The translations under genes were made by a program, and so were the position numbers. This document shows, piece by piece, positions 28,545-40,426 of a DNA stretch of 64,000 nucleotides. The notes under the pieces were generated by a model. That model was not told where the DNA came from, ran no database searches, and saw only the letters and a program-made list of their open reading frames with translations. The stretch is taken from positions 4,383,001-4,447,000 of the forward strand of contig NC_063152.1 of NCBI RefSeq assembly GCF_020921035.1. The letters run 5' to 3'. The DNA is from Rhodamnia argentea. Taxonomy: Eukaryota > Streptophyta > Magnoliopsida > Myrtales > Myrtaceae. Each line of letters begins with the position of its first letter. Position 1 is the first letter of the stretch.

Positions 28545-29982
28545 TTTATAGTATATGTGCTATTTATAGACTTTACAAAATGCTCAGTTAAGGTAACAAG
28601 ATATTGCAATACTGTGACACAAATACGTGAGAGATACATAATTGAGTGTAATCAATGGAGATATGAAGAATCTCCTAGATACATCTCTCATATCAATAGT
28701 CTAATCAACCGATGGTAGAGAACAAGTCTAACAGACCACGCGAACCAGCTCTCTCTGCTATGTGACAAAATGCTGACTTGGTAGATACACAATCAAGTCT
28801 AACAGGTCCAAGCTACGCTACAAGCCTACAACATGCTAATGTGAATGTTGACATAGCAGGTATGCGTTTGCATACGACGTTTGCATACGACATTTGAGTC
28901 TTGCGTGTGAAGGTTACGTAACAACACGATGACGTGGCTGCTGACGTCACCATCGGACGAGATGAATAATGTTGAGAATCGAGTCGAGAGAGGGGTGTCA
29001 GCAGTAATGTAGAAGGACAATGATGTGAGATGCGAGGGCGCGCTTCGAGTGCTCGCACGGTGCACCAAAAAATTCATCAATATCGCCTAGCTCTGATACC
29101 AAGATATCAATATATATGAGATAGAATTGTATAATTTCTGTACATATCATAATGAAGAGTATATGATTTATTTAGAGACTTTATAGTATGATTATCTAAA
29201 GTAACAAGATAATAAAATGAGGATATGCACAATCAAGAAAAATACGTGCCCAATTGTCGAAAATGTGGAGAATCTCTCACAATAATTGTTTCCTGAGATA
29301 TATATGATAACGAATTGCTTATGCCAACTACCAAAAGTTGAGGACGCAGACATTATAGGCAATCGTGCATAACTTGTCCAATTGGAAATCTTTACCGTAC
29401 CTAAATTTACAGGTTTTGCCCTAACAACTTGGCTGGATTGTCGTTGAGCACTTAAAAAAGAAAGTCTCAACATAAAGCAAGGAGGCAACTTTGTGTCGAA
29501 ATTCACCATGATACCCTCTTGGGATCCAAACAATCAGGGCTCACGATAAAACAATATGCGTGTGTGTATATATATATCGTATGAATTGTGGTAGAGAAAT
29601 CACACATCGGTGATTTGATATGGTGTAGAGCAATTAATATATCTTAGTTAGCTTGTAATTTATTGGTTTAAGTTTTTGAGTGAAGGTATGTCTAACTTGA
29701 TATGTTGATATGGTTGGACTTGGCGATGTTATCGCTGAAAACAAAATATGTGCTTCAACATCTAGGACAAATTTCGTGGCGCGGAGTTTAAATATCTTCA
29801 ATTTTCTTTTTTGGCGACTAATTTCATGTGTGTTTGAAAGTACTGTGCGTGGTTGTATGATGGATTATCTTTGTCCAGAAAGTATAGGCAGTATAGCCCC
29901 ATTAAATAGGGAGAAAATGTTGTCCAACCATTTGCTCTTTGTGCTTTACAAATGGTCCGGCATAACATAGCTAGGACTCGAT

Positions 29983-30520
29983 CATTACATTTTTGTCGAT
30001 TCAATTCTAGATCTTTCAATTATGTCAATTGAGTGCTAAACTTTTTGACGATTTGCCAATATAGTCTATCGAGCCAACTTTGGCTGAAAATTACTAAAAT
30101 GGACATTGATCGTCTACGTGGCACAACAAGGCCGACGTGAACATTTTTGAAATTTTTTATTGTTATTTTGTTTTGTTCTTTTTCTTTCTTTCTTTTTCCC
30201 AACTGTGGACCGACAAGGTTGCTGGCCGACCACCGCATCGAGGGCCCGATGCCCTTGCTAGAAAAAATGAACAGAAAATAAAAAAATATAAAGCAAAAAA
30301 AATCATAAAAAATTAAAAATTTGTAAGCATAAGCTCTGGTCTAGCCATGTAAGACGGCCAATATTTATGTCAACAATTTGAGGCCAAAATTAGCCAGATA
30401 GATTACAAGAACAAATCGTTAAAAGATTTAGAAGTTAATTGAGTACAATTGAAAAGTTAAAGATTGAATTGACATAAGTAAAATAAATTTGACATAACGA
30501 TAATTGCCAAAAATTTCATA
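29983..30520. repeat. Foldback repeat, AATTGAGTCCTAAAC family (degraded)
   Basis: Left arm has TCAATTGAGTGCTAAAC, TTTGGCTGAAAATTACTAA and CGTCTACGTGGCACAACAAG; right arm mirrors it (GTAAGACGGCC, GAGGCCAAAATTAGCC, TTAATTGAGTAC). The GC-rich centre is at about 30200-30255. Same family as 35975-36633 and 38389-38810. Ends unclear. Confidence 0.65.
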
Positions 30521-31711
30521 CAATGCTAACTTTTGTGCCAAAAGTTTTTTTTTTTTTCCAATCACTTGAGTACTACTTAAAAAAAAGTTTAAAAAAATAA
30601 TCTTTTAAGTGCCAACTCCGATTTGCATAACCGGAAATAGCATAGCCATATTTCGTTAATTTCTCCTACCATGCTCGCCAGCGTGTGCCCAGTAAGCGTA
30701 TATATCCCTAAACGACATCGTCTATATGTTTTTCCCCAATATAAACCGTAAATCGAGCCTTGAGCCTTAATTTTTCCCTCCAAGCCCTAATTTTACCTTG
30801 CGAATCCTAATATTTCAGGTCAATTGAAAGGATAACGAACCTTCAGTGAGTGACTGATCGAGAGCGACAAAGACGGCATGCAAGTGAGCGAACGATCACG
30901 ATGATGATCGAACGACAATGAGAGGGAGAGAGGACAAAACGCAAGCGTTTGAACAAAGCTTCATAGTTTAGGACAAAACGAAAGCGTTGAACAAAGTGTA
31001 AAACCCTAATTTTCCGGCCTATTGTGAGAGAAGCTTATGCTACGTCGTTTTCGTTCGACGTTGTTTTTAGGCAAGCCAAGCCATGTCGTTTCGCGCGACG
31101 TCATTTAGGAAGTCCACGTGGACTCGTTTTTAATATAAAAATGCCAAGTAATGTTAAAATTCTTATTATAAAAGTCGTGTAAACTTTTTGCTGGAATTTC
31201 TCGGAGGTACCTAAGTAATCATTTTTTCTCCGATTTGGCACTGAAGTGAATCGACAAAAACTTTGGCCACTAAAGTGAGCGCCATACAAAATGTTTTATA
31301 CTCCTAGTGAGTAGTGACCTTATATCAATTAGCTTTAGAAATTTTTCGGTAAACTTTCCCTTTTAACTTGACGCAAGTTGACGTAACATATGACAATTTG
31401 TTACCTTCGAGTATTCGAGCTTCTCTTTTTGACCTTCCAACGCAATTCAAACCCTAAGCAAAGAGGAGGCTGACTCCAATTAACGTTCACCGTACATAGA
31501 TTCAACCAATTGACATATTACTCCCAGAATTTATGGGGGAGGATTCAGAATTGCAGCTAGATGCTCTTGATCCAATCCCACCATTTCCCTTCTTCAGAGA
31601 TTTTCATTGCAACGCAAGCAGCCTCATGCATTAGAGAAAAAAGCATGCCCGCATGGCTTACGTCGCACATCTTTCCCCTTTCTTCTGGTCAACTCTCCCT
31701 CTGTTCTCTTG

Positions 31712-31717
31712 TATAAG
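31712..31717 (+). promoter_or_regulatory. TATA box of first STIG1-like gene
   Basis: TATAAG, 89 bp before the ATG, followed by CCCTAATTCTC. Confidence 0.55.
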
Positions 31718-31800
31718 AAACCCTAATTCTCACGTTCCTATCCTAACCCTCGCAGCACGAAAGTAGATCTCCACATTCGCTCGAAGCTGAGGAGCAGACG

Positions 31801-32220
31801 ATGCCCTCGAGCATGAGCCCGCTCCTGCGCTTCCTCTTCATTCTCCTTGCCGTGGTCGCTGTCACCAATGCTTCTGCCACCACAGATCCTGGCGACGGTG
31901 GCGGCTTCGAACCGGACATGCTGTCGCGGCGGTTCCTCCCAGAGCAGACCCGGGTGCCGGCGGCCCCGACGTGCAACAAGTTCCCGCAGCTGTGCCGAGC
32001 GAAGAGCAGCCCCGGGCCGGATTGCTGCAAGAAGGCGTGCACCAACGTGAAGGCCGACGGGCTGAACTGCGGGGCGTGCGGGCACAAGTGCCGGGTCTAC
32101 GAGATCTGTTGCAAAGGGTACTGCGTGAATCCGATGTTCGATCGCAAGAACTGCAACGGATGCGGTATAAAGTGCAAGAAAGGGGTCTATTGTCTCCATG
32201 GGATGTGCGATTACGCTTGA
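31801..32220 (+). CDS. STIG1-like secreted cysteine-rich protein, copy 1
   Basis: Intronless, 139 residues. Residues about 1-25 form a signal peptide (LLRFLFILLAVVAVTNASA). A variable acidic region ends in RRFLPE. Then comes a C-terminal STIG1 domain of about 85 residues with 16 Cys: APTCNKFPQLC, SSPGPDCCKKAC, NCGACGHKC, ICCKGYCVNP, NCNGCGIKC and MCDYA at the end. Family knowledge: STIG1 proteins are apoplastic; tomato STIG1 signals to pollen receptor kinases, and Arabidopsis GRI yields a cell-death peptide. First of three tandem paralogues on the same strand. Strongly GC-rich at third codon positions, unlike its AT-rich flanks. Which member of the family it matches cannot be told here. Confidence 0.93.
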   Translation: MPSSMSPLLRFLFILLAVVAVTNASATTDPGDGGGFEPDMLSRRFLPEQTRVPAAPTCNKFPQLCRAKSSPGPDCCKKACTNVKADGLNCGACGHKCRVYEICCKGYCVNPMFDRKNCNGCGIKCKKGVYCLHGMCDYA

Positions 32221-32974
32221 TGGGTATGGATGAACAAGAATGGAAAGTGAAAACTGAGCTTTCGTTTGGTTCAGTTTTAGGGTTTACTGTATAGTTCTGC
32301 AGATTACACACGCCCAAAAAAAAAGAGTACTTCACTTAAATTTTGGGTCGTCGTGGTCTTATTATGTGTTTCAACTCGATGATGCTAATAAGAAAGGAGG
32401 GTCTTGTAAGATCTTATAAGAATCTCCCTGTTATTACGTGAGTATTTGTTAATAAAAACAATAAAAATAAAATCCTTCGTATTAAGGGGATAATAATCAT
32501 GATATCGAAAGATTGATTTATTTGACAGACCAAATAGATGTAATGTTCTGCTGATATTATCGTTCGAAATACATGACATTACCGATGAGAAATATGTCTA
32601 AGTACGCAATTAGCACAAACTGTGAATTTGGACAAAACCAAGTCTAATGCACTACACTTCCAATGGTGAGAGACTTTACATAGTGCATAAATGTTAGATT
32701 ACTTTAAGTAAATCAAGATGCACGAGATGCTATAAATCAAGATGCATGATATGCTAAATAACCTAGGGGTGTTTGGCAAAACGGAGACGGATCGAGCCAA
32801 ATTTTACTTAGAATTTGAATATCGTTGGCTTGTTAATCAGTTTGATATAGGGAACCACTGGGGGCTGCCCTAGTGGCCACCCTTCTCACTTGGGGGTGGA
32901 GACGCATGAGTGAGGGAGCAGAGTTTCGCAACCCGCAAACAGCATGTAGCGCACACAATATAGCTTGTAAAATA

Positions 32975-33300
32975 TAAGAAAAATTATCCAATCGGTGCTA
33001 CTAAACCTATTGAACGATGCTAATCCAGTACTAAACTTTTCAATTTTGTCAATTTGGCCCTAAATCTTTGTGCAAAGTTCCCGTGTAGCTCTTCTCACCA
33101 ATTTCACTGGAAACCGTTGAAGCAGCGATGTGCCACGTATGACGGCCGAAGATGACCGGACTACCATGTTAGCGATCTCTAGCAAAAATTCACCGGAAAA
33201 ACTACATTGGAATCTCACACAAATATTTAGGACTAAATTGATTAAATTAAAAAGTTTAGGACTGAATTTACATTCATACATTAGATTCAGAATTGATGGA
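32975..33300. repeat. Short foldback repeat, AATTTAGGACTAAATT family
   Basis: Left arm GCTACTAAACCTATTGAACG and GTCAATTTGGCCCTAAATC; right arm AGGACTAAATTGATTAAATT and TTTAGGACTGAATTTACA. Centre contains GTGCCACGTATGACGGCCG. A small relative of the 9-bp-duplication family. Confidence 0.6.
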
Positions 33301-34649
33301 CAATTTCTCCATTTCCTTGTATATTTACAAAAAAAAAAAGAAAGAAGAAGAAGAAGGTGTAATCCATAAAATAGGTTTGGTTTGTATTCAACTTGTTGTC
33401 AAACAGACCTACAATGACGAAGAAGCAAACTTCGAAATGAACATTCTGCTACCCTTCCAACAACTATAAACATTTATTCATACAAAATTTAGAAAAAGAG
33501 AACGAGATGAGATATGGAAGAAGTTGCTGATTTGGTTGTTGCACTGTAAGGACAATCAAAGGACTTTTACCAAATGTAGTTTTCTTGGGAAAGGACGTGG
33601 TTAACTTTTTTCCGATTTCCTCTTTATTGCCTTTTTCTTTTTTGGTCGATTTTACTCTTTTTTTCCCCCTCTCTTTAAGGCTAACAGACAATACGATATT
33701 GAAGCAATATGTAGGTGAGAGATAAATGAAAATTTAAAAAATGAGACAAAACCCATTTTCGATATGAATATGTAGATACAGATATAGACATGGTCTCGCC
33801 CATGAATGTGAAAAATCGCCAAAGGATTTATTGGAATTGGACATTTGAATATCATTATCACAACGAGAGATTTTGGAAACCTAAGAATGAACAAATGCAC
33901 ACTCTTTTACATGTACTCATTTGATGGTTTATATAGAATAAATGATACCAATGGTCCCAGAACTTTGATTTATTGTACAATATGATCACTAAACTTTAAA
34001 TTTATTCAATGTGTAATGTCGTCTCTCAACTTTTAATTTGTTAAATGTGGTCTCTTGAAATTTTGGGACATGTATAATTTAGCTACTAGACTATGGAAAT
34101 GTTTAATGTTGTCGGTCTTGAAATCAAATTGAACATGTACCAACAGTTCAAAGGTCATATTAAACAAATCAAAAGTTGTGGGATGACACTGCATATTGGA
34201 CTAAAATCCAAAGACCGCATTTAAACAAATTTGAAGCTCATGAATCACATTGGTATCATTATTCCATTGATATATTTATGTGTCAAACCAAAACTTTTGT
34301 AACTACACGCATAGGGAAAGGAAAAAAAACAAAAGTAACTAATGGCGTTTTCCGCAAATAAAGGAAAGTGGCGTTCATTCATCACTCCATGATTTGTGTT
34401 GCGTCGCCGAATCATCGTTAGAGACAGAATCCTCCAAAGTCAAACCGGTGTCGTTTTTGGGATGCACGCCAAACGATTTGCCTCCAGAAACCCCTCCCGG
34501 AAGCAAAAGGCAAAAAGCAGCAGATCACGGAATACTAGTGGCCCAAAGAGAATTGAAGTCGTGCGTGGGATATTTTTACATGCTTTGAAATGTTTCTATT
34601 CATCGGTGGTCTTTGTCCCCGGTCTAGCGGGAAGGAACTGGGTCGATTC

Positions 34650-35090
34650 AATCTAAGGAGTGGACCAAACTAGCCTGATTCGATCGGTTCTAACCCGATT
34701 ATTGTTTTAGGAAAGAAACGGCTCAGTTCTCGATTCCAAAACTCTGAAATCGCCCTAATTGGTTTGGTTTTCGGTTTTTATGTCAAAATTCTTTGTTCCA
34801 GGGCAAACTACCTTAGAGCCGGAACTGGTGCGATTGCAACCGCCCTTTAATTGGCTTGGTTTTTGGTTCTTACGGTGGAAGAGCCGGTTCGACCCTAGGA
34901 CCTGCAACCTCCAACTAGAAGTAGAAAAATAAAACCACCTGACTAACAAGATTTTACTTGTCGTATGCCATATAAGATAATTTGTAGTGTCAATTATTTG
35001 ATTTTGAAAACCAAATCCCGTTCTTGGATAAAACCAAAAAGCGGCCGATTCAATTCCGGGACAGTTGAATTGGTTTTGGCCTCAATGATT
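34650..35090. repeat. GGTTC/ACCGG-rich repeat (degraded foldback)
   Basis: Repeated words GATCGGTTCTAACCCG, AGAGCCGGTTCGACCC, GGTTTGGTTTTCGGTTTT and CGATTCAATTCCGGGACAG; related to 11882-12455 and 50680-51145. Ends not defined. Confidence 0.45.
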
Positions 35091-35974
35091 CATCAAAGAC
35101 GACACAAAATCACAAGTAATTTAGTATTGAGATGAATGGAGAAATGATGGAGAAAGTTTGGCAAATAAAAAATTGGGAGATTATGTAATAAAAAATAACT
35201 AACAATCTTGTCAGTTTGTTGACTAGTAGCTTTCTAAAAAAATGATGGACAAAGATGTCATGACTTTTCTATCCTTGCTTTTTTTTCAATTAATTTTTGC
35301 CCTTTTTCTTTTCTTAAAACGAGTTCTCAAAATGTATGAATGTTAAAATCCATAATAATTCCGAATCAAGTCAAAATCTTTAACAATTTAGTATCGCAAT
35401 CAAAATCGTTATTCCAAAAGAGAAAATGAAAGGTATTTCCTTTTCCTTTTTCGTTTTCATTTACCAAACACAGCCTCGGGGTCCGCCTTATATGAATGTG
35501 ATTACTAAAGATTTTCGTCGAGATTGTACATACGCATAGATTTTTCGAGCGATGAAAACGAGAGACAAACAAGTATTTTCTTGGCCTCTTTAATCTTAAT
35601 CATAGAGGGAAAAAAAGGATTTTTTTTTTTTATTTATGTCAAGTGTGTGTGATTGATACCCGACCCAACAGGCGATAGCATTGACCCGATCGACCGGATT
35701 TTCAAGTTCATGTGGGTTAACAACTTAACATATAGATTCTGACCAAAACGCAAATGTACAGTCAAAGTACGTAGGCGAATTGAGACGTGTACAACATCTC
35801 CATAGAAATGCATAACTCCCAAAGATAGTGCGAGTTTAACTGATTTTGGACACCAGACATCGGAAGAAGACCCGTTTTGCTTCGTCAAATTGACAACGTG
35901 TGATTGTGCTTTCCAGTTTGGTCAAGTAATAGCGAAAGACTCTTGATTCGTGTAACTTCAAGTTCTCATTTGAG

Positions 35975-36633
35975 GAAAGAAATTGTCAAAAAAAGTTCTA
36001 AACCTATTGCGATTGTGCTAATTCAGTCATAAATATTTTTGTTATTTGTTTCAATTGAGTCCTAAACATTTTGCATATGTGCCAATTCAGTCCATCCGGC
36101 TAATTTTGGCTAGAAAATCGCTAATATGGACGCCGACCATTTTTACATGGCTCGGTCGGTGCTGACGTGGACAATTTACAATAATATTTTAATTAATTTC
36201 TATTTTTCTTTTCTTTCTCTATCTTTTTTTTTCCTTCCCTTCTTGGGCGCCAAGGGTTGGACCAGGCTCATCATCACCAAGTTGGCAAGGGTGAGCCTCG
36301 TGTAGCCACCGGCAAGGCTTGCCCTCACAATCCACTAGCAAGGTCGATCTCACCGGCCTCACCTCTAGATGATCTCCAAGGTCCAGCGATCGGCTAGAGG
36401 AAAAAGGAAAGGAAAAAAGAAAGAAAGAGAAAGAAAAAAAATGGAAAAAATTTAAAAATATTGTTAAAAATTATCCACATCAAAGCCGGCAGAGCCACGT
36501 AAGACGGCGGGCGATTTTCTAGTCAAAATGGGCCAGATTAACTGAATTGGTATAAATACAAAATGTTTAGAATTGAACTACACAATTGCAATAAATTTAA
36601 GACTTTATTATTATTTTTTTTGTAATTTTCCCT
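35975..36633. mobile_element. Non-autonomous MULE-type foldback element with 9-bp duplication (8/9)
   Basis: Flanks are TCATTTGAG (35966-35974) and TCATCTGAG (36634-36642). The left end GAAAGAAATTGTCAAAAAAA pairs with the right end reversed, AGGGAAAATTACAAAAAAAA. Long arms carry GTGCCAATTCAGTCCATC and its mirror. The centre (36240-36405) is GC-rich (CAAGGGTGAGCCTCGTGTAG) between pyrimidine and purine tracts. No credible ORF. Confidence 0.78.
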
Positions 36634-37536
36634 TCATCTGAGTATGTGATCAATTAGTGATGGGATCATTGTCAGTAGATCATCACACCATCATAATTGT
36701 AACATCTTTGGATTAACTCACTTGAGATATTGTTCGCTTTGGCCTGTCCCATACTGAACCTCACGGTTTGTCTTTTACTGTACAAGCAAGTACTTTTTCA
36801 AGAGGTCGCCCACCCAGATAATACTCTAGCTTGATCATGCTTAACTTTGGAGTTCCACAGCAAAGTATTGTTGTTATGTCAAAAGGTGTTACCGTAAGTG
36901 CATGCACTCCCCCAGTTTGGTGTTCAGTTCAATTCATTTATGCATCATTCATCATCCTAGAAGTCGCTCATTGTCTAGGTCCTATGGCATCGGCGATCAC
37001 TCCTCGCCCTTGTCGGACCAAGTCGTTAATATAATCACCATTATTAGCACTAGCAAGCATAATTAAATGCCAATGATGAGGAACTTGTTGCTCCAAAGTC
37101 CAAGGTTGCATCTCTGCTTGGTGTGCGCCAGGACCCAAGATTAGGTTTTAGGGCAAGCTACAAAGATGGAAGCGTTACGCAGTGAATCTCACCAAGAATC
37201 CCTCTTTTCCACTCCTCAATCTAGATCGCGAGTTCTAAATTTCTGGGATGGAATTATCACACATACACACACACAAAAATCACAAGTCAACAAAAAATCA
37301 ATGAAGGAAATTAACATGAAATTTCGTCGAGGTGTTGCATCGCTTGCATAAGTCAATCAAACACATGCGCTATTCTCTTGTTCTAGGCCTTTCTCCAACT
37401 TCATATTGTTCTCCTCATTTGAAATTCTTGGCACTATTGGAATCCCAACTTCCATTTATTAGAAATTTGCATAGAGTGATTGATAAAGACATCCTCATTA
37501 CCGTTGAATGGCATATGCCTCCCACCTTCATTTTTC

Positions 37537-37543
37537 TATAAAT
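37537..37543 (+). promoter_or_regulatory. TATA box of second STIG1-like gene
   Basis: TATAAAT, 94 bp before the ATG. Confidence 0.6.
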
Positions 37544-37630
37544 GGGAACTTCATTCTCATTTGTTTTTGCACGTATACCAAGTCACCAACCTCCTCTGGC
37601 CTCCCTAGCTCTCTTTATCCCGTCCAAACG

Positions 37631-38050
37631 ATGAAGCTGTCAAACTTATTTTGTGTTATGCTGGTTCTACTTTGTTTTGCGCTTGTTAGTTCTGAGATAC
37701 CAAGCATGACAAGTTCAAGCATCACCTCATCAGGCCACAAAGCTGGGTCCATCCACCCGCGAAGCCGTTTCCTCACCGAAAGGGTCCGCGCGACCCCGAC
37801 CTGCGACAGGTACCCTAGGGTTTGCCATGCGAAGGGCAGTCCCGGCCCGGACTGCTGTGGTAAGCGGTGTGTTGACGTGGCGGCGGACAGGCTTAACTGC
37901 GGGGCATGCGGGAAGAGGTGTAGATACAGCGAGATGTGCTGCTGGGGGAGCTGCGTGAACCCATCGGTCGACGGGAAGCATTGTGGGCGATGCGGTAACA
38001 AGTGCTCGAAAGGAAGTTCATGTGTGTATGGTTTGTGTAACTATGCTTAA
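37631..38050 (+). CDS. STIG1-like secreted cysteine-rich protein, copy 2
   Basis: Intronless, 139 residues. Signal peptide about residues 1-21 (LFCVMLVLLCFALVSS). A Ser/Thr-rich linker ends in SRFLTER. The 16-Cys STIG1 domain runs ATPTCDRYPRVC, GSPGPDCCGKRC, LNCGACGKRC, MCCWGSCVNP, HCGRCGNKC and LCNYA. The Met chosen starts the hydrophobic signal; an in-frame upstream Met at 37508 lies before the TATA box and is unlikely. Spacing to copy 1 is 5.4 kb and to copy 3 9.2 kb. Role presumed as for copy 1: apoplastic signal in stigma, pollen or stress responses. Confidence 0.93.
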   Translation: MKLSNLFCVMLVLLCFALVSSEIPSMTSSSITSSGHKAGSIHPRSRFLTERVRATPTCDRYPRVCHAKGSPGPDCCGKRCVDVAADRLNCGACGKRCRYSEMCCWGSCVNPSVDGKHCGRCGNKCSKGSSCVYGLCNYA

Positions 38051-38388
38051 GAAGGAGGGTTTCATTGATTTATCCACAGGTGAAGATTGGTTATAGCATG
38101 TTCCTATTTGGAACAACAATAAGATTGCTATTACAGAACAGTTAGCTGCTAGCTAGGTACACATGATGCTTAGATACGTGTGTGTGATTGAATGCAATAA
38201 GCAAGCAATGTTATTGCACTATGGCATAGCGGCTAATGTGGCCTATGCTTATTAATAAAATAAATGTATGTATTCTTTTTATTTGGCATTATTTACGTTA
38301 TGAAATAAATTGAAACTCTCTCTCCCCATCAAGATCTAGTGAATGCCCTGATGAGCACCATGAAAATTTATATGACTCTAACATACTC

Positions 38389-38810
38389 GGAGAATTATAC
38401 AAAAAATCCTAAACATGTTACAATTGTGTCGGTTGAGTCCTAAACCTTATTGTGCCTATTCGGTCCAAATTTGCCGGCCGACACCGACGTGGAAAATTTT
38501 TAATTATATTTTAATATTTTTTGAATTTTCAATTATGTTTTGGGCCGGCAAAGGCTACCGGCCCAAACCCTAAAAAAAAGAAAACAAAAAATAAAAAGAC
38601 AGAAAAAGAATTATTTAAAAAAAATTGAAAATTCAAAAATATTAAAATTTGCCACGTCAGCGCTAGCAGCGTCACGTCGGCGTCGTCAATAGGTCAAATG
38701 GACTAAATTGACTCAATTGTAAAAGATTTAGGACTCAATTGACAAAAAAAATTAGGATTAAATTGGCATAATTATAATAGATTTATAATTTTTTTGGGTA
38801 ATTTTCTCCA
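38389..38810. mobile_element. Non-autonomous MULE-type foldback element with near-identical flanks
   Basis: AACATACTC (38380-38388) and AACATACTT (38811-38819) flank it. The left end GGAGAATTATACAAAAAATC pairs with the right end region reversed, GGAGAAAATTACCCAAAAAA. Arms contain GTTGAGTCCTAAACC and CGTCGGCGTCGTC/CCGACACCGACG. Same family as 35975-36633. Confidence 0.75.
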
Positions 38811-38929
38811 AACATACTTTAAAGCTAATTTGTTATTATTGTAGCCCCGATCTGTACTTGTGCAGAATGTGTTGTGTTGTAACTTGTAATGTGTTGTGCA
38901 GCGTTCTAACTTTTATATGTAATAATACA

Positions 38930-39195
38930 TATTTTGAAAGCATCTCAAAGTTTCCGCCACCGCAGCATCTCCTTAAGAAGTTTTCCAAATCCCCCGCCGC
39001 AGCAACCAAAGCTTCCACCACCGCCGTGACTGGCGCGAAAATCCCATCAAAATCCACCACCGCAGCCGCCAAAGTTCCTCCAAAACCTAAGAAACCCCAA
39101 GCCCCGAAGCTTCTCGGCTTTGCCGACGACAAAACCCAATCTCACTTTCGATCGAAACCCTCTTCTCGCCCCAGCAAACAGAGCCTCGACATTCT
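38930..39195 (+). other. Coding-like scrap, Lys/Pro/Ala-rich (unrecognised)
   Basis: An open plus-strand frame encodes a basic, low-complexity segment (SKFPPPQHLLKKFSKSP, then KVPPKPKKPQAPKLLGFADD) with more balanced, codon-like composition than its flanks. No start context and no domain recognised. It may be an exon fragment of a host gene carried or left by a repeat. Confidence 0.3.
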
Positions 39196-39714
39196 ACGTA
39201 CCAGCCATGCAATTTTTCTTTGGTTCCCATAAGAAGCGTCATGAGCCAATTTGCTATTAAACTAAGTGTATCCTACGAAAAGAGTAGAGGATTCCCATGG
39301 AATACCTTCTTTATGGACTAGACTGAAAAAAATAAAATTACATTGGGTAGGAACCGAACTGAACCTATAAACCCAGATTTCTCAATGTGCAAGATCCAAG
39401 TTTTTTTTTTGGGGGGGGGCTTGAGATCCAAGTTATTTTACCACTCGACCAAACATAGCAGCTAATAAGGTAGGAGGAATTGTCAGCACATAATTTTGTC
39501 TCGTCCTTCAGAACAAGGCAAGATTGTCAATGAAGAACAAAGAGTTAAGCTCGACAAATAAACCTTGAAGGATTACTGCTGCACGACAAAATTCACACCA
39601 CATTCGTCGATATACACGAAAGCTTTGTCGGCAATATGCAGAAGCAAAGGTCTCAGGCAAAATCCAAACTTTAAGAGTATTGCTGGTAGTACACAAAAAA
39701 CAACTAGAATTTCC

Positions 39715-40005
39715 TCACTGCCACTGAGCTGCTCTTGTGTATACTTGAAGAAATGCCATTGCCTGACAGTGCTGATGCTGCGGACCTGTAAGGAAGAAAA
39801 TATAAAAGCGGCATTTATCAATGCCCGTTCCTCCTTCCTGTTCCTCTAAAACTTGGACGGAAACTTCGGTTATTGCTGCTGTAGCAGCGTCTTCCTCCGT
39901 TGCCGGAAGCAGTTGTATGCCAAGGCCTTCCATCCTGGAGGCAGTCTCTTCTTCAGCAGTCCGCTTCCTTCGACTCTGGAATTGGACAGTCATGTCAAAG
40001 TTTGA
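39715..40005 (-). other. Coding-like scrap, acidic/helical (unrecognised)
   Basis: A minus-strand frame after a good acceptor (AATTCCAG ending near 39981) reads SRRKRTAEEETASRMEGLGI, then LLPATEEDAATAAITEVSVQ. An acceptor-like TTACAG lies at about 39790-39795. No family recognised and no matching donor found, so it is probably a gene fragment. Confidence 0.3.
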
Positions 40006-40426
40006 CAGACGAAACAACATTAAGAAAGAAGAAATAACTTGGTATAACCCAGAAACGTACTCTAAGTTGCCTTGTTCAGAGAGTAGTCATCTGCATGCCT
40101 ACTTGTTTGATTTACTTGCTGAGAAAATATTCAATTCCAAAGCATGGATTGTACATATCGCGAGGATACTCGATTGCTTTGGAAATTATGATTTTTTCTG
40201 ATTTTGTTGCTTAACAAGTGCTCTAGCGAAAATCTTGTTTAAACTAGGATCTTATCAAAGCTTTCCCATCATCGGCCATATAGATTAGCATAATTATTTA
40301 TGCCATTTTCATGCATCGCTAGGACAAATCCCACGGTCTAAGGCAGTGCCCTTAATCTCTAATTGAACTTACTCAACCAGAAAGCAATAAGCCTTCAAAA
40401 TAAGATGTTCTTTTTAATAAGATTAT

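Larger units (their letters stand above)
27493..31711. other. Gene-free repeat-rich stretch
   Basis: Holds the 28027-28544 element, the 29983-30520 foldback, a short direct repeat of GTTTGCATACGAC at 28865-28891 and a roughly 37-bp imperfect tandem duplication (AGGACAAAACG...GCGTT) at 30935-31002. The palindrome CCACGTGG occurs near 31116. Short open frames are unconvincing. The last few hundred bases are the upstream region of the first STIG1-like gene. Confidence 0.5.
32221..37536. other. Spacer between STIG1-like copies 1 and 2
   Basis: 5.3 kb without a recognised gene. Contains foldback repeats at about 32975-33300, 34650-35090 and 35975-36633, and A/T-rich low-complexity DNA. A MITE-like end (CATTTACCAAACACAGCCTC) lies near 35458-35477. 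Confidence 0.5.

Noticed and set aside
31738..32335. Long antisense frames across STIG1-like copy 1
   Set aside because: Mirror of a GC-rich cysteine-coded gene; the sense strand has the conserved Cys pattern.
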